Shown in pieces: positions 39,829 to 53,731 of a stretch of DNA of 64,000 nucleotides. The stretch is from assembly GCF_001638985.1 (NCBI RefSeq), contig NW_017265167.1, positions 62,001-126,000 of the forward strand, given 5' to 3'. The stretch comes from Phycomyces blakesleeanus NRRL 1555(-). Taxonomy: Eukaryota > Mucoromycota > Mucoromycetes > Mucorales > Phycomycetaceae. A program made the position numbers and the translations under genes. The notes below the pieces were generated by a model. It searched no databases. It saw only the letters and a list, made by a program, of their open reading frames with translations, and had not been told where the DNA came from. Every line of letters begins with the position of its first letter. Position 1 is the stretch's first letter.

Positions 39829-40879
39829 CAAAGAGAGAGAGAGAGAAAGCGCGAAATTGTTAAAAATATTATGTGCTACATTCTGATGTACTATGCTGTA
39901 ATATGCTTTTCTGTGTTGTGTTTCCTTGGTCTTAAAAGAAAAACTCCCCCTTCTCTTTCGCTTTGAAATATCTCCAAACAAAATATATCTCTGGCGTGTC
40001 AAAAGAAAGCTCACAAGGGGTGCAGGTCATCACATATTCAAAACCCTGTATTCCACGCATATTGTTTCTGTTTGTTTCTGTTTGTTTCTGTTTGTTTCCT
40101 TTCATTTCCTTTCGCTTCTTTTACTTTGCTTTCCTCTCTGGTTGCCTGTATGTATGAAGAGATTTTTATTGAATCTCCTTGTTTTCAACTATTTTATACT
40201 TGAACATATTCAATGAGTTCATGATACTTTATTCTAATATCATCTACAAGCTAAGCGTAAAACGAATGCGTGTGTACCTATGTATCTATGTATATATAAA
40301 AATCACTCATGTGCAAAAGAACAATAAACGTAAGAATCAGAAGCATTATAGGAATAAAGGTCTCCGATGTCAAGTACAGTGATGAAACATTTGTGTTTAG
40401 CCTGACCTGTTCTTGATCCAACCCTTGTTTTGTATGTGCGTCCCACGTGGCAAGATAAGAATGACCTATCCTATAACAAAATTTACCAAAAGAACAAATA
40501 CGGCAGTCAGCCATTGTACTGTATTTTATTGCATTTTACTTGTACATGTACTATTTGTTATTTGAGAATTGAAGAAGAGTTGATCTCCATCCTGATCATT
40601 GTTTCTTTTCATTTTGTTTAGAAATATCTCAAGGTATTTTTTTTTACAAGGTTAAAATGATTTTTGTATGTATAAAGATATATGAATTGATGGTTATATT
40701 TCTGTACGCTAGTGTATACACAGAGCGCTGAGAAAAGTGGTATATATGTATATGTGTGTGTGGGTGGGTGAAGGTGTTTAGATATAGATATCTGTATATA
40801 CAATTGAGAAGAAATCTATTCTTCATCTTTAGAATTTTTTTTTGGTGTTTGGTTTAAATAGAAGTGAAGCTTGTGTGTA

Positions 40880-41827
40880 TTAACGTTGCAATTTCTTCCA
40901 AGATGGCCACCTGCTGTTGTCTTCTCCGGTCAATCGTGAAGCCTGATTGTCAAGTATGGGCTGTAGATCTGTTCGAAAGAGAGAGAGTTTTATGCGTTTG
41001 AGCATAGATTTTGGCTGGGTAGTTAAGAGGGGTTGGTCAAGAACACAGCCATCCATTAGAGACATACTTCGACGGGAATTTGGCTTGAGCCTAGATATTC
41101 TGCCACCTAAGGTCAGCATAGGAAAGGAAAGAGATCGCTGGTGCTGCTGCTGCAGCTGATGAGGATGAGGTTTGGGATTAGAATTAGAATTAGGGTGAGA
41201 ATTAGGTTTTGTGTGGGTAGATATTTCTGAATGTGAATATGAATATGAATATGAATATTGTGATTGTGATTTTGATTGTGATTTTGATTTTGATTGTAGT
41301 GAGTCTGGTGAATTTGGTTCCAGTAGCCAGGGAATAAAGGAATTTGTTCGCATGAGCTCTAGGATGTAGTTGGAAGCAGGCGTGAATATGCTAGGATGGT
41401 AGTTGTTCTGGTCCAGTTGGTCGAGAAGTTTCAGGCGGATCTCACATGGGATGTTTATTTCGTGTGGTGCGTCCGAGGTGATATACATGGATACTATAGC
41501 ATGGCACTGTGCCTCCATTAATGTACCCGTGAGCGAGGTCGGAAGGGTGTCAAGGGAACTTTCCGTATTTTGCGCCACCGAATCGTCATCCGAGTCCGTA
41601 ACAGCGGTACTGGTACTGGTACTGGTACTGGCAGTGGTAATTTTCTCCATGCTTGAGCGAGAGACATGGGTTGTATAGCACTCGACAGCGAGCCAAAACG
41701 ATAGGTTTTCAAGACAATATGTGTGCTGCAAGTAGGCAGCAAAGGCTCTAAATTCCCCACCTCTGGTGTCACACAAAACCGCCTCGAGAGTGAGTAAAGG
41801 AGAGAGTGTGGGATGAGATATGGACAT
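40880..41827 (-). CDS. RGS-domain protein, right copy
   Basis: Paralogue of the gene at 29034-29906, in inverted orientation. One exon, 315 residues from the ATG at 41827. The RGS domain is almost the same residue for residue, including FRAFAAYLQ, NLSFWLAVECY and the FTPASNYILELM...FIPWL end. It is longer because of repeat growth: a Ser/Thr insert with Asp run within the domain, a Ser-Lys/Ser-Gln and Tyr-Ser array, and Asn-Ser/His-Pro repeats in the tail. The basic serine motif RLKPNSRRSMSL and the C-terminal LFRTDLQPILDNQ are kept. No stop or frameshift, so both copies are probably functional. Confidence 0.88.
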   Translation of the reverse strand: MSISHPTLSPLLTLEAVLCDTRGGEFRAFAAYLQHTYCLENLSFWLAVECYTTHVSRSSMEKITTASTSTSTSTAVTDSDDDSVAQNTESSLDTLPTSLTGTLMEAQCHAIVSMYITSDAPHEINIPCEIRLKLLDQLDQNNYHPSIFTPASNYILELMRTNSFIPWLLEPNSPDSLQSKSKSQSKSQSQYSYSYSYSHSEISTHTKPNSHPNSNSNPKPHPHQLQQQHQRSLSFPMLTLGGRISRLKPNSRRSMSLMDGCVLDQPLLTTQPKSMLKRIKLSLFRTDLQPILDNQASRLTGEDNSRWPSWKKLQR

Positions 41828-42610
41828 TTGATAAAAGAAATTGATCAAATAGATAATCAAGGATATATATATATATATATATATATATTGGTTGACAATG
41901 GAAATGATAGGTATAAAAGTAGCCAATTAAAATATGGATAATATTAAGGGGCGATAAAAAAAACCAAAAAGAAACAAGAAAAGGAAGAAGAAGAAGAATG
42001 AATAAATGAAATAAGGTAAACCGTAGGTTTATGTCTTTTGCTCGCCCGCAATTTTTTTTTTTAAAAAAAAAGGAAATCTAGTTTTGAAGTGTGTAGGTCA
42101 TAAGGATTCTATCGAAACGTTTCCGATAAGTTCAAATCCAGTTTTCATTAGACATTTTAACCAGAGAAATTTATATAAGGAATTATAGCCTGTATTTTTT
42201 TTTACAACTGGATAGCCAAGTCGTTTGGCTTTATCAATTTTATTTTTCTCCCACCTCTCCTTCTTCTCATTGGCTAGATAAATGAAAGAATGAAAGGTTT
42301 TGATAGATGAATAACAACAGTTATAATTTTTACATAATAGAGATAGAGAAATTTATGCACACATGTATATAGTTTTGTACATTTATTGATATAAAAGGAG
42401 GAAAGCAAAAGAGAAAAAAAGAAGTAGTAGAGAGGAGGAGAGGATCTGTTTAAATAAGACAGCAAGAGGTTAAATGTTTTCCGTGTTTAGAAACGAGTTT
42501 ATCGCACGTTGTGCTGAAAGACCCTGTTTTCTTTGATTTGATTTCATCTAATTCATTTCTGGGATTACCAAGGATATATTAATGAATTAACATGCTATTC
42601 AAACAAAACA

Positions 42611-44676
42611 CTCTACATTCTACATTCTTTATCTTATAAAGAAAGTGGTGGGAGTAACTGCTATAAGAATACAAAAAATAGATCTTTATTTATTTATTCA
42701 AATATTATTTTGCGTTTTTTTTTTGTTTGTTTCTTTTTCATCTTTCGTAGATAAATGAAAATGCGTGTTTTTATGTAGCATAAGTTGCGAAGATACTCAT
42801 ATATGTGCGGCATAGATATGTGATACGTAGCATTGTGGATCGAGATTTTTCTCGTAACTTCCAAGAAAAAAAAAAAGGAAGAAGTTGAAAAAATGCGCTA
42901 GTCTAAAAATAAAAGAGAAAAAAAAAAAAGAAAACCTTGTATTAATGGCGCAAATCATCGCTAAAATAATTAAGCTCCTGATAACAAAAAAGAAACCACA
43001 TGGCGAACACAAAATAAATAAATTTATTCCCCCTTTTTTTTTTTTTTTTTATTTGTGTCTACATTGCGAACAATTAATTGTGGTCGATGTTTTAAAAACA
43101 AATTGCGCTATTTAAATAAAATATTATCGTATTTCTTGGCTATTCGTATTTTTTTTTTTAAAAACTACTAAAAGTGCAACTGGATACACTCCATGACAAT
43201 GTTGTGGTATTTGATGATATGAAGAATTGTATGCGTCAGAAATTTATTTAAATTATAAATTGAAGTCTACTACTAATTCTGAACCATATCTGCAATCTCC
43301 AAGTAACGTCAATTTGACTTTTTTTTTTTTGCTTTGCTTTTGGACAATCATTTTTCTTTAACTATCGCTATTTAATTTTGTACAATCGCCGATATTATAA
43401 TTAAATACCAGTGCTAGATTTACCAGCCGCACCGTATATGTAAATTGATTAAGAGTTCTAAAAAAGAAAAAAAAAAATACACAGCATTTATAAACGGTAA
43501 TAAAGATTTGGCCAATGACAAACCAGTTGAAATGGTTTATCACAGACAAAAAAAAATTACCATTAAGTGTTGTTATTCTCTATGTGGTCTTTATATCTCT
43601 TTTGTTCTGTAGATAATTATTTGGGTGGTTTAGTGTTGGAAATCAAGGGGAGGTTGTCCAATTCTATTAGCTTGCTTTCTTTTTTCTTTAATAGTCTATT
43701 TTTATTATTCGCTCTATATTTTTAAAAGATCTACAGACTTTAGATTTATAACCAAAGGCTATATCAAACCTGGATTTAACTGATTGTATCAAAATGCATT
43801 TTAGTATTCACTAGATTTTATTGCGCATATTGCTGTCGATAATCAAATAAATAAATAAATAAATAAAAAAGAGAAAACAAACAAACAAGCATCTATGTAT
43901 ATATGCATGTGTATACATTATCAAAGAGATGATTGGGATAGTCCATTTACTCACTAGTCTTTAAATGTATATATATATATGGATAGTTCTTTTGTGTGCA
44001 TTGTAACATTGTAGCATTGTATTTTTATTTAAATAAAGAAAATAAAGAACACTTTTATAAGGATTCCTTATTATTTTTATCAGTCTAAATGTTTTTGGTA
44101 ATAGTATAGAAAAAACCAAATGAGATTAAGAGCAGGGGGGGAAATACAAAGATTCTTTGGTTGTCTTTCTTATATATATATATAATAATATAATAATATA
44201 AAATAAAATAAATATAATACAGAATTTGTGAATAAAAGTAAAGGTCTAAAGGGTTTGTGAATGTAAGTAAATTTAGGAATAATGTATATGAATGTATGTA
44301 AGTAAGTAAGTATGTAAGTAAGTATGTAAAGGAAGAGAATGCGTTTTCTCAGTAGAGATTACCAATATAATAAATATACAAAATATAAAATAAAATAAAA
44401 TTGAGGATAATTAGACTTGGTGACATGTTGAATGGTGCCACTAAGGAATATCAACTTTCTTGTAACTTTTTTTTTGTACGTGTGAGAGAAAGTGCGTTTG
44501 TTTGTGTGTGTCACTGTCATTGAATCTTTTTTTTTCTCTCTCTCTCTCTCTTTGTCTATTTTCTATCTATCTATCTATCTAAATCTTTGTCTATATGGGT
44601 GAATTCTATATAATGAATTAGTTGTTAAGAGAGAGAGAGAAAGAAACGAAATACTGTTTGGATTTGGTGTTGATGA
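42611..44676. other. Intergenic DNA, no gene seen
   Basis: AT-rich with T/A homopolymers, an AAAT repeat near 43845-43866 and a GTAA/GTAT repeat near 44290-44330. A plus-strand patch near 43175-43240 (LDTLHDNVVVFDDMKN) is weakly protein-like but isolated. The part before 44677 is the PDE 3' flank with GA, CT and CTAT repeats. Confidence 0.5.
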
Positions 44677-46459
44677 TTATTGGTGTCTTTGTTGTTGAAG
44701 ATGTAATTGTAATTTTTGAGTTTTGTGATGGCACCACGTCTCGATTCTCATGGCAAAAGTGGGGTCATCAGGTGGTGTGACAGGAAGGACGAGGTTTTTT
44801 GAGAGGGGAGATTGTGGTAGGTGTTGTGGGGACAGTGACGGTGATAATGGCGATGTCGATACTGGTGATAATGGTGAAGGAGGTAGTAATACCTTTTCGT
44901 CTGTATCTATTGAGGTACTATTGCAGACCAAGCACTCTTCTAGAGATTCAAATGACTCTGTATCCATCGTAGTAGCCGTGGTAGTCATAGTGGTTGTGGT
45001 TGTAGTCTTTATCTTCATCTTTAGATTGTCCCACTGGCGCCGGTTAGATTTAAGGGTGTCGACTAGTACAGTAGCGGCTGGTAATAGACCAGCAATTGCT
45101 TCGAAATAAGGCTTTACTACAAAGTCACCAAATCCCAGGCTGATGTCGGCCTGGCTGGACAGGTCTCGATCCATCCCAGGTGACACCGGCAAGCCCGCTC
45201 TCCTTTCGGCGTCTCCCTGGCGAAAGAATTCCTGGACAATGAGATCCGACCATTGTTTGGCAATGGGCCAGGGGCGCACTGTATTGCTTATGTCTGCAGC
45301 ATGCAGAAGCACACGGCACAGACCTTGACGGTCGTCCCTGTCCATCATTGTGATTTCGAGACTATTGCTATTGCTATTCGTATTAATTGTCTTTGGCTTT
45401 GGCTTTGGCTTTGAGTTTTGGTTTGTTTTGGTCATGGCACTTTTGAGCCACGAGGTCTGCTGTTGTAGCTGCTCATGGTACACCATGTCGGTGGACAGAA
45501 TCAGTCGCTCGATACGTTCCACCATCGAAACCTGTTTGGACTTTGATTGGAATATTGATGTGGATGTGGATGTGGATGTGGAGGGCGATGGCGATGGAGA
45601 TAGTGGTGGAGATAGGGGTGGTGTAGACTGAGCCGATACGTGTTTTAATAAATCGTGTTTGGTGAGTAGACGACGAGTGATGTCTATCGAATAAGATTCG
45701 AGAACTGAAATGTTCTTGTACTGTGCGGCCAGATCAGTCTTGAAGCCGACCTGGTAAGTATTATTGTATCCTGGCTATATTTATATATATATTTGTATAA
45801 TTAAAATTAAATATATATATATATATTTGATATGGTATAAACTTACGTGACCAACATCGTGGCAGAGAGTTGCAAGAAGGAGAGACGTGGTGTCGAGAGC
45901 GGATAGATGTACTAACGCGCCGAGATCTGTCAAGAGGTAGTACAGCATGATCACGACATCTGCCGCATGATAGAAGGAGTGGTATGGTGCATCTACATAG
46001 GCTGCGTATACATCTACAAAGAAGTCCAAGAGGCTAGAGTGGCAGGTAGCAAGTGTTTCAAGTATGCCAAGACGTTGGAAGATAGCCAACAGCAGGCCCA
46101 GGACGTCCGTGCGACTGAGATCTAACACATTGAGCTCTGGTGTGATGCGTGGGCCATTATTGTCCGACCATCGAATCAGTGCCTAAGCCAAAAGCAGAAA
46201 AAGAAAAAAGAAGAGAGGACAGGAACAGGATTAAGAATAGGATTAGGATAAATAAATAAATAAGATTGACGTGAGTACAAAAATTGACAAAATAGAATTA
46301 GACTTGAAAATTGAAATTGAAATAGAAAGGGAAAGAAAGGCAGAGAAATGAAGAGAACTAGAGAGAACCAAAGAGAAAATTCAATAATATTATTATTTTT
46401 ACCTGTTCAATATTCAATAGTTCTTGTTCAGAGAGTGAATTGTGCTTGAGTATAAGCAT
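44677..46459 (-). CDS. Class I 3',5'-cyclic-nucleotide phosphodiesterase
   Basis: Hydrolyses cAMP (or cGMP) to the 5' nucleotide, ending G-protein/PKA signals. Three exons on the minus strand, 46403-46459, 45847-46182, 44677-45774; 497 residues. The HD-type metal site is complete: the signature YHSFYHAADV gives the catalytic His87 and the metal ligand His91, CHDVGH gives His127 and Asp128, and LLHAADISN gives Asp292. A low-complexity Lys/Pro and Asn/Ser insert lies before the third motif. The tail has Thr/Met runs and Ser-Pro repeats, possible phosphorylation sites. The intron after HDVGH is in phase 0. The frame stays open above the chosen ATG (NVIFFCFEDLSN), so a further 5' exon is possible. 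Human PDE4/8 and Dictyostelium RegA share the fold; nucleotide preference is unknown. Confidence 0.9.
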
Positions 46460-46747
46460 ATTTGAAAGATCTTCAAAACAGAAAAATATAACATTAAGAT
46501 TAGAATGACAGCTAGAATGGGAGGTAAATGATATTTAATTGTTTAATTCAATTGCACACACACACACACACACACACAAGAGGAGAAGATCTGGAGGGAT
46601 ATTGAAGAGAAATAGTGTTGTCGATCTTTAGGGAGAAAGAAGTTCAAAGATAAAGAAGTATATAAAAGGAGAAAAGAAAAGGAAAGGAAAGAAAGAAAGA
46701 ATACAAATATTTAAGATGTAAAGAAAATTAGTGGGGATTAAATAGAC

Positions 46748-46782
<35 letters not shown>

Positions 46783-47701
46783 TTCACACACAATACTCTT
46801 TTAATAACTACCATTCCAATACCCTTTCAATCGACACACACACAATAGACGGACAATTATTGACACAGGACCTTGTTTTGTTCCTTTTACTTTATTCAAT
46901 TCACTTGATCCTTTTCTTCCTCTATTAAACATCTTTATTATTTGAGCTATTGATGTGACTTGATTTGCTTGACGTCAGTTATCCCATCTCTGGGTAGGTT
47001 TATTCTAAAATGATTTTATATTTATATATAGAAACAATTCATTCACCTCTTTAGATCCTACACAAATAAAGAAGATCCAGACATTTCATTTCATTTCCTA
47101 TACTATACTCTAATATACTGTAATATAATATAAATAAATTCAAAATGACGATGTAATGGTAAATCTATATTCGTATCACCAATTCTTTTTTTTTCTTTCA
47201 ATTATATACGTGTGTGTACTTTAAAGTAACATATTTTTGATCTAAAATAATTATTTATTTAAATAATTCATATGATCCATTTATTCATTCGTTCGTTCAT
47301 CATATAATATACAATCATTTGACTATCTATTGGCCAAGTCAACTCTACATATTCTTACATATCTTGGCTATATATATATATATATATATATATATTTTAG
47401 ATAAAAATAAAAATAAAAAAAAAGACAACTCTTGATCGACCTTGATGATTTCTAGATTACTTTTTTTTTACTCCTTATATAATTAAATATACATACATTA
47501 TTATTTTTTAAATAACCGCTGATTCAGGCACATCTTATGTTTGTCCAATCACACAAGATTGTGACATCACAACACGTCGCCGTTTTAAAATGATACGCTC
47601 TACTCTCTTACTTGGATCGCGTGTCTTTTTCCCTCTCTTCTCTTGTTCGAATTTATATCCTTTACATTTCATATATAATATATATAATATATATATATTA
47701 A
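46460..47701. promoter_or_regulatory. Divergent promoter region of PDE and SAR1
   Basis: About 1.2 kb between two divergent start codons. On the SAR1 side a CCAAT box (about 47544-47548) and a TGACATCA motif (about 47562-47569) lie roughly 130-160 bases before the ATG. A CA repeat (46555-46577), a T/A homopolymer pair (46748-46777) and a TA repeat (47370-47394) fill the rest. An upstream PDE exon could hide near 46460-46520. Confidence 0.4.
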
Positions 47702-49194
<1,493 letters not shown>

Positions 49195-51852
49195 ATATTC
49201 ATTTATATTTATATAATTGTGTGGGAAAAAGGCTTAAAAACAAAAAACAAAAAACAAAACAAGAAAATAATAGGAGAAGTAAAGGTGATTTAGTAACAAT
49301 TAGTAGTAGTAATGGTAGTAGTATTGGTTGTAGCAGGAAATTGCTGGTGTTCATTTGTTTGTTAGTTTGTTGGGTGTATGTGTGTGTTTTTTTTGATTGT
49401 CATATTATTAGTAGTAGTAACTATTATGTGACTTTTACTGATATTTGCTTTTGTGTGCATGCTGTTTTTTTTTATAAAGAAAAAGAAAAGAAAAAAAAAA
49501 GATATATATATATATATTATATATATAAAAGATGTATACAAAAAGAAAACAACGAATGTGAATATTCTATACACGCCTTTAAAAATGTATTGTTATTTAA
49601 TAATCTGCTGATTGAATTTATATATAATGTGTGTGTGTGTTGCCTGGTGATAAAGATGGTGATGGTTTCGTAGTGATGGTTACGGTAATACTGTTGTCAA
49701 GGAAATATATAGCATAGCAACAAAGTTAAAGGGTGTGCGTATTTTTTTTTTTTTTGGTTGGAATACAAAAAAGGGTCCATGATGTAAACTAAAACCAAAG
49801 TGATAATGATAATAATGATAATGATACGTACAATCCTTTGATTGGCCAAGTGGTTGCTTATACTTGGTAATTGGTAATTGATAATGGCACAATCTTATGA
49901 GTATATATTGATTCTATAATTATTATTATTATTTTAACAATAAATGAATAAAGAGGTTTATTCTGTACATTATCAGAACAAGATCTGGGGCTGTGCGTAG
50001 TATTTACAATGTGTGTAATACTTGCAAATCTTTTCCTTTTCTTTCTTCTCTTTCTTTTTTGTGCGCGTGCCTTTATTTCTTTTATTTTATTTTAGGTTTT
50101 TTTTTGATCCAAAAAGATAAAAGAAAAAGATATTGACGTCACCAAGAATACACATACACATATGCATATATATATATATAAAGAAAGAAAGAAAGAAAGA
50201 AAAAAGCAGATGATTGTCACCAGCTAACTTATACTTCAATCTCAAATCTCTAAGCTATACCTATAACTTATGCTTGTACCTGTGCTTGTACATCTACATA
50301 CACAATTGATTCCTACTCCCTTCTCCCCCCTCCTTTATTTTTTTCCTTATTTTATCTTTTATACACATACAGCTGATTTCTAGTCTGATTTTAATGATAT
50401 AATTGTCTGTGATTAATATGAAGGAGTGAATGATCAAATACTTCAAAAAAAAATCACTGGTTATTACTGTGTGTGGTATTTTATATTGGGGTGAAGGAAC
50501 AAAAACAAAAAAAAATTCTAACCAATAAGTACAAGGGCAAATGGCGTTGTGTTTCTTAAAGGTCTCACCCAATATGTTTTTATATACATAGTAAATGAAT
50601 GAATGAATTAATGATTATATAATATTATGCTCTATAGTGAGACCTGTGGGAAAATTACTGCAAAAAAAAAAGAACTTGTGCTATTATTACTGCTATTGCT
50701 GCTACTGCTAATACTAATACCAATACTAATACTTACTTTTTTTTTTAGGTGTGAGAATAAAATATAAAAGATTATATTTATCGTACACGTTCAATAGAGC
50801 TGCCAATAAACAGGTTATTAAATCCTTCCCATAATACACACATACGCACACATTCATACAATGAAAGAATGTAATAAGTCTTAATAATATCAGTTTTCTT
50901 GTATCTGCTATATATCTATCTAAACAGCTATATTTTTGTGTGTGGGTACATTATAAGGAGCATAAATTGTGGGGATCAAAAATATAACAAAGAAAAAGGG
51001 GAATTATACAAAAGAATGCTGATAGATAACCGTGTGCATTCACGAATACTAGATGTGTATGTTATATGTATATATATTTATTTATCATTCAATTATACAG
51101 ATTCGAATAACAGGGATAATAAGAAGAAAAGATATATATATTTTATAGACTAAAACTGTACAATAAAAATAAAGTTGCAAGAAATTCAATTGAATTGAAA
51201 TGAATAGAATTTAATGTTAAACTTGTCAGTATCCTCAATGCATACATACATATATGTATACTGTTTTCTGAATCAAAGCAAGGTTTTACTTTACAATGTA
51301 CTGTAAAGATAATGAGAACAATGATAATAATATCAACTGATTTGTATTTTACTTTTTGTTATTGAAAGTTGACCAACATTTCGTTTCTTTTTTTTTGTGT
51401 GTGTGAGGGGGGCGAGGGGTGCAGGTGTGGGACGAAATGATAAGAATAAGAAAGGCGACAAAAGATAACGACAATGATGATGACGATGATATAAAGAACA
51501 AGAATAAAAGCAAAAAGAAAAAGGGAGGAAAGAACAGCGGACTAAAATTTTTAATTTTACTACTAGCACTTGCTTCTTTTCTTGGTTTGGTTTGATTTGA
51601 TTTGGTTGCTTGGCTGCTTGGTTGCTTGGTTGCTTGGTTGCTTGAATTCACACCCGATTGGATTATAATTTATAGAGTATTATGCAGAAATATACACACG
51701 CATTAAATACTATATAGAAAATATACACAAGAGGTATAAATTTTTAATAGCATAAATAATAATTGATAATAATACAAAATTATATTATATATGTAAGTTG
51801 TGTAGGGTTTTGGAAATGTAAATATATTCTAATCTTTTGTAACATAATCAAG
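49195..51852. other. Convergent intergenic region between SAR1 and the cyclotransferase
   Basis: About 2.7 kb, no supported gene. Contains an AAGA repeat near 50179-50202, AT-rich stretches, and an imperfect TTGCTTGG repeat at 51600-51645 that creates a low-complexity minus-strand frame. Confidence 0.5.
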
Positions 51853-53342
51853 TCAATCAAGAAGCCCAAGGTATTCAGCTACAAAACTACGGAACAAGAT
51901 TGCAAACTTTTCGACCGTAGCAGGATCCACACAGTCTGCATTATCCTGCAAAGAAATATATAAATTATTAAATCCAATCACTAAAATAAAAATAAAAATC
52001 ATCTCTCTTACCATGGGGTTGTGCCATACTGACGGAAAGACAGTTGGTATGATGTGCAAAATGCTGACACCGCGGTGGATAAACGGGAGGTGGTCATCCA
52101 AGGGGGGTCTGGACGTAAAGGTGAACACAGAATCTGGGTTGAACATGGGCTTGAGTTCCTGATTGTCTTTAGAGTGTGACTCAAATAAGCCTAGATTCCC
52201 AAGCCGTTCTTCGAGCACGACCAGTTGCTTAAACGCCCAGCTGGATGATCGATAGAAATCAGCAAATATCGGGTTGGGCGTACCCAAGAGATCCAAGAGA
52301 ATCAGCATATCAATTGCCCCAAGTCTCGTGTTTCCTTTTATCCATCGATTATTACCACTACTTCCTGTCATTTCAACACTGTTTTCCCAATTCTGTGCCA
52401 AATGTCTACAAAAAATAATAAATAAAATACAATATATATATATATATATATATGTACAAACACACACACACACACACACAAAACACAAGCAAATATATAT
52501 ATATACAAGATATACAAATACAAATACAAATACAAATTTATTATTATTATTATTATTATTATTGTTGTTGTTGTTGTTGTTGGTTTTGTTTCATGATTTA
52601 TGGTTTATGGTTTACGGTTTGTGTCAATAGGTATGTATATATATATATGCGTGTGTGTGTGTGTGCGTTTAGGTAAAGAGTCGGTTGGTCGGTAAGATAG
52701 TTTTGGTCGGTAAGATTTTTGTACAACTAAAAATAATAATAACAATAATAAAGAACCTTACCGTGCTCCATACACTGAATCCTCGGCTGTCCAGCTCACA
52801 AAAGCCTCTTCTCCGTCAAAGAATATAATTTGGAGAGTTGTGTCGTCGGTTTCATAAGACTGTGATAGCTGTTTGTCAAGCGTGGTCGCAATGTCCATCA
52901 GGATTGCGCAGGGCACAGCAGAGTCTGTGGCGCCAATGAACTCAAACTGCTCAAAGTATTTTGAATCATAGTGGGCAGCCATGACCAATTTGCGCCGAGC
53001 AACTCTCGCCGTGTTCTTTGTGACCACAATATTGACAAACGGCTTTTGTCCGAATGGCGTCTGGTCCACGAATGAATCCAATTCGATTGTCCAGTTGTCA
53101 AGGGCTCTAAAGTGCTGGACAATGTACTCTCGCACCTGCTGATTGCCCACAGACCCAGCCACACGCGGCACCAACAAGGGCTTAAGAAGTTCGCCATTGA
53201 CTGAGAAGCGATTGGGAACGGACATTTCGGCCAGCTGTATTAATGATGCGTCGGATACTGTGCGATATGCATATACACACGCGAGCTGTATCAACAAGAG
53301 AAATGCCATTTTCCATTGAAAACCGATTGTCGCCATTGTCAT
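51853..53342 (-). CDS. Glutaminyl-peptide cyclotransferase (M28 family)
   Basis: Zinc enzyme of the secretory pathway that turns N-terminal Gln of peptides into pyroglutamate. Three exons on the minus strand, 52762-53342, 52012-52405, 51853-51945; 355 residues. An N-terminal hydrophobic segment (about residues 11-26) should be a signal peptide or anchor. The single zinc site of this family is seen as Asp140 (GATDSAVPCA), Glu179 with catalytic Glu178 (FFDGEEAF) and His322 (VWHNPM). Other family motifs are AAHYDSKY, LLDLLG and DDHLPFIHRGV. Aminopeptidases of the M28 fold usually bind two zincs, so the GATDS..., GEEAF and DDHLPF context favours cyclotransferase. Divergent from the DUF4396 gene with about 390 bases between starts. 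Confidence 0.92.
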
Positions 53343-53731
53343 TATCAATATTCTTTGTTTATAAAGATGCTTTATGTACAAGTTGCTGTTGCTATTATAA
53401 AGAAATAAATAATGTATGTGCACATAGACATTCAAAAGAAACAAGAAAACAATAAGCCCCCTCCCCTCCCCCCCCTCCCCTTTCCATTTCCATTTCCATT
53501 TTCATCTCTTTTCTTACAACTAGAGGTTTTTTTTTGGGGGGACTTTATTCTGTGACAGCTTGAACCCATTTAGCTTATTTTATTTATTAGAAAATAAATA
53601 CATACTTTTATGTATATATCTTGTACCCATTTTATTTAGTCTGCTTTATAAACCCCCTCCTCCTCTTTGATAGATATATGTAAAAGAAACAATAAGAATA
53701 TACTAAAATTTGCTAGGTGTATTTTATTTTT
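53343..53731. promoter_or_regulatory. Shared promoter region of cyclotransferase and DUF4396 genes
   Basis: 389 bases between divergent start codons. It has a C-rich polypyrimidine stretch on the plus strand at about 53457-53500 and a T/G run near 53527-53542. A bidirectional promoter is likely from spacing alone. Confidence 0.4.

Larger units (their letters stand above)
38480..42610 (-). repeat. Right arm of the 4.1-kb inverted segmental duplication
   Basis: Reverse complement counterpart of 28215-32385; see the anchors listed there. Its RGS gene is intact on the minus strand. The spacer between arms is about 6.1 kb. Confidence 0.88.

Noticed and set aside
51349..51651. 100-codon minus-strand frame rich in Gln/Ala/Ser then Phe
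   Set aside because: It derives from an imperfect TTGCTTGG repeat and polypyrimidine DNA; low complexity only.
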